From Flavobacteriaceae bacterium UBA5079 (lineage in GTDB: Bacteria; Bacteroidota; Bacteroidia; Flavobacteriales; Flavobacteriaceae): DNA of 6,246 nt. The notes beneath the pieces are model-generated. The model was given only the letters and a program-made list of their open reading frames with translations, made no database searches and was not told the origin of the DNA. Where the stretch lies: positions 35,782 to 42,027 of the forward strand of contig DIAL01000140.1 in assembly GCA_002414705.1 (NCBI GenBank), read 5' to 3'. Below are positions 5,587 through 6,246 of this stretch, one piece after another. How positions within the stretch are numbered: the first letter of the stretch is position 1; every line of letters begins with the position of its first letter. A program made the translations under genes and the position numbers.

Positions 5587-6246
5587 TTACATTTTCCCAT
5601 CTAAATACTTCCCTGTTTCGTTATGTCCAAAATCAGGTATCATAAAATTAAATAGCTCTACTAATTCTTCTTTTGACCACTTTACTTCTTTTCGCATATT
5701 TGAAATGCGTTCCGAGAAGTAGGCTAACTTTTGGATATGAACCTTCATCTCATTTTTAATTACTCCTAAGTTTTCAAACCTATTCATATCTAGTAATTCG
5801 TCGTCTGTAAAAAACTCTTCATAATCTTTCTCTCCTGTCGTATCGCTTTTAACAAACAAACACGGCCATTGTTTTGGATGTTTATTGAAATCAAAATATC
5901 TCGCCTCTTCCTCTGTTTTACATAAATATGGATTCAATCCCAAATTTTTCAAATATTTTACTGCAATATCTGTAAAGGTGATTAGATGTAATTCTTCGCT
6001 TAATTTTGGAAAAAACACATCTCTATTCTCACCTAATAAACATGACATTAAGCACAATTCACCAGCTTCTTTAGGAATGACAAAGTATCGTCTAATATCG
6101 TTAGGAGCTACAATAGGTTGGCGTTTTTGAATACGTTGATTGAAACCATGTAACAGAGATCCATCTGAAAAGGCAACGTTGGCAAAGCGTGCCGTTGATA
6201 TTGAAATGTCTTGACTGTATTTCATTAAAAACATTTCCATAATACG
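5587..6246 (-). CDS. legB: LegB-type UDP-GlcNAc 4,6-dehydratase (C-terminal part, 5' end beyond right window edge)
   Basis: About 219 C-terminal residues of an extended short-chain dehydrogenase of the CapD/polysaccharide biosynthesis group. The frame stays open through the window edge (codons for R-I precede the first Met at 6240), so that Met is internal: RIMEMFLMKYS is the usual post-active-site helix. Recognisable segments are STARFANVAFSDGSLLHGFN, QPIVAPNDIRRYFV, GELCLMSCLLGENRDVFFPK and the ETGKYLDGKM tail, all typical of dehydratases that open legionaminic acid pathways in Bacteroidota. The NAD(P)-binding Rossmann motif and the YxxxK catalytic pair lie outside the window. The enzyme should remove water from UDP-GlcNAc to give a UDP-4-keto-6-deoxy-HexNAc in the cytoplasm, the substrate of the aminotransferase encoded at 2190-1048. 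Normally such a pair would be adjacent. Here about 3.4 kb of tailoring genes separate them. The stop TAA (5589-5587) is followed by 87 bp before the sulfotransferase start. PseB or PglF-like assignments are less likely given the C-terminal style. Confidence 0.87.
   Translation of the reverse strand, partial: RIMEMFLMKYSQDISISTARFANVAFSDGSLLHGFNQRIQKRQPIVAPNDIRRYFVIPKEAGELCLMSCLLGENRDVFFPKLSEELHLITFTDIAVKYLKNLGLNPYLCKTEEEARYFDFNKHPKQWPCLFVKSDTTGEKDYEEFFTDDELLDMNRFENLGVIKNEMKVHIQKLAYFSERISNMRKEVKWSKEELVELFNFMIPDFGHNETGKYLDGKM

Noticed and set aside
5885..6130. Plus-strand open frame of 81 codons
   Set aside because: Antisense to conserved LegB coding sequence with no recognisable features.
5587..6240. 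Short stand-alone dehydratase starting at the Met at 6240
   Set aside because: The frame is open to the window edge, and RIMEMFLM is an internal helix of the family. The protein lacks a Rossmann domain here only because the window ends.

Overview
The window is an AT-rich stretch from a Bacteroidota genome, most likely a flavobacterium. All genes lie on the minus strand, so transcription runs from the right edge to the left edge. The assignment rests on protein style (a LegB-type dehydratase ending in an NETGKYLDGKM-like tail, an MBOAT protein ending in FIYFQF), on the lack of Shine-Dalgarno sequences ahead of the starts, and on low GC. No 16S rRNA or other strict taxonomic marker is present, so this is inference.

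In transcription order the layout is as follows. (1) 6246-5587: 3' part of a LegB-type UDP-GlcNAc 4,6-dehydratase, cut by the right edge. (2) 5499-4642: a PAPS-dependent sulfotransferase whose reading frame is broken twice. The first and last segments share one frame and the middle lies in another, so the two lesions compensate each other. (3) 4583-3132: an MBOAT-family membrane O-acyltransferase. (4) 3128-2199: a membrane-anchored SGNH/DltD-like partner, 3 bp downstream of the MBOAT gene. (5) 2190-1048: a LegC-type PLP aminotransferase. (6) 1051-158: a sugar N-formyltransferase with an intact N/H/D active site. (7) 161-1: the start of a NeuB/LegI-type nonulosonic acid synthase, cut by the left edge. 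The last three genes are joined by ATGA overlaps.

Together these look like part of a cell-surface glycan locus that makes a legionaminic-acid-like nonulosonic acid. LegB makes the UDP-4-keto-6-deoxy sugar and LegC aminates it at C4. The formyltransferase probably formylates that amine, taking the place of the usual LegH acetyltransferase, and NeuB/LegI condenses the freed hexose with phosphoenolpyruvate. The hydrolysing epimerase (LegG) and the CMP-transferase (LegF) would be expected beyond the left edge. A three-gene tailoring block (sulfotransferase, MBOAT, SGNH) sits between legB and legC. It suggests that the finished glycan is O-acylated outside the cytoplasm and is, or once was, sulfated.

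No RNA gene, CRISPR array, insertion sequence, convincing promoter or terminator was found. No gene-free stretch exceeds 100 bases. The most notable points are the doubly frameshifted sulfotransferase, the tailoring block splitting the legB/legC pair, and the predicted N-formyl nonulosonate.
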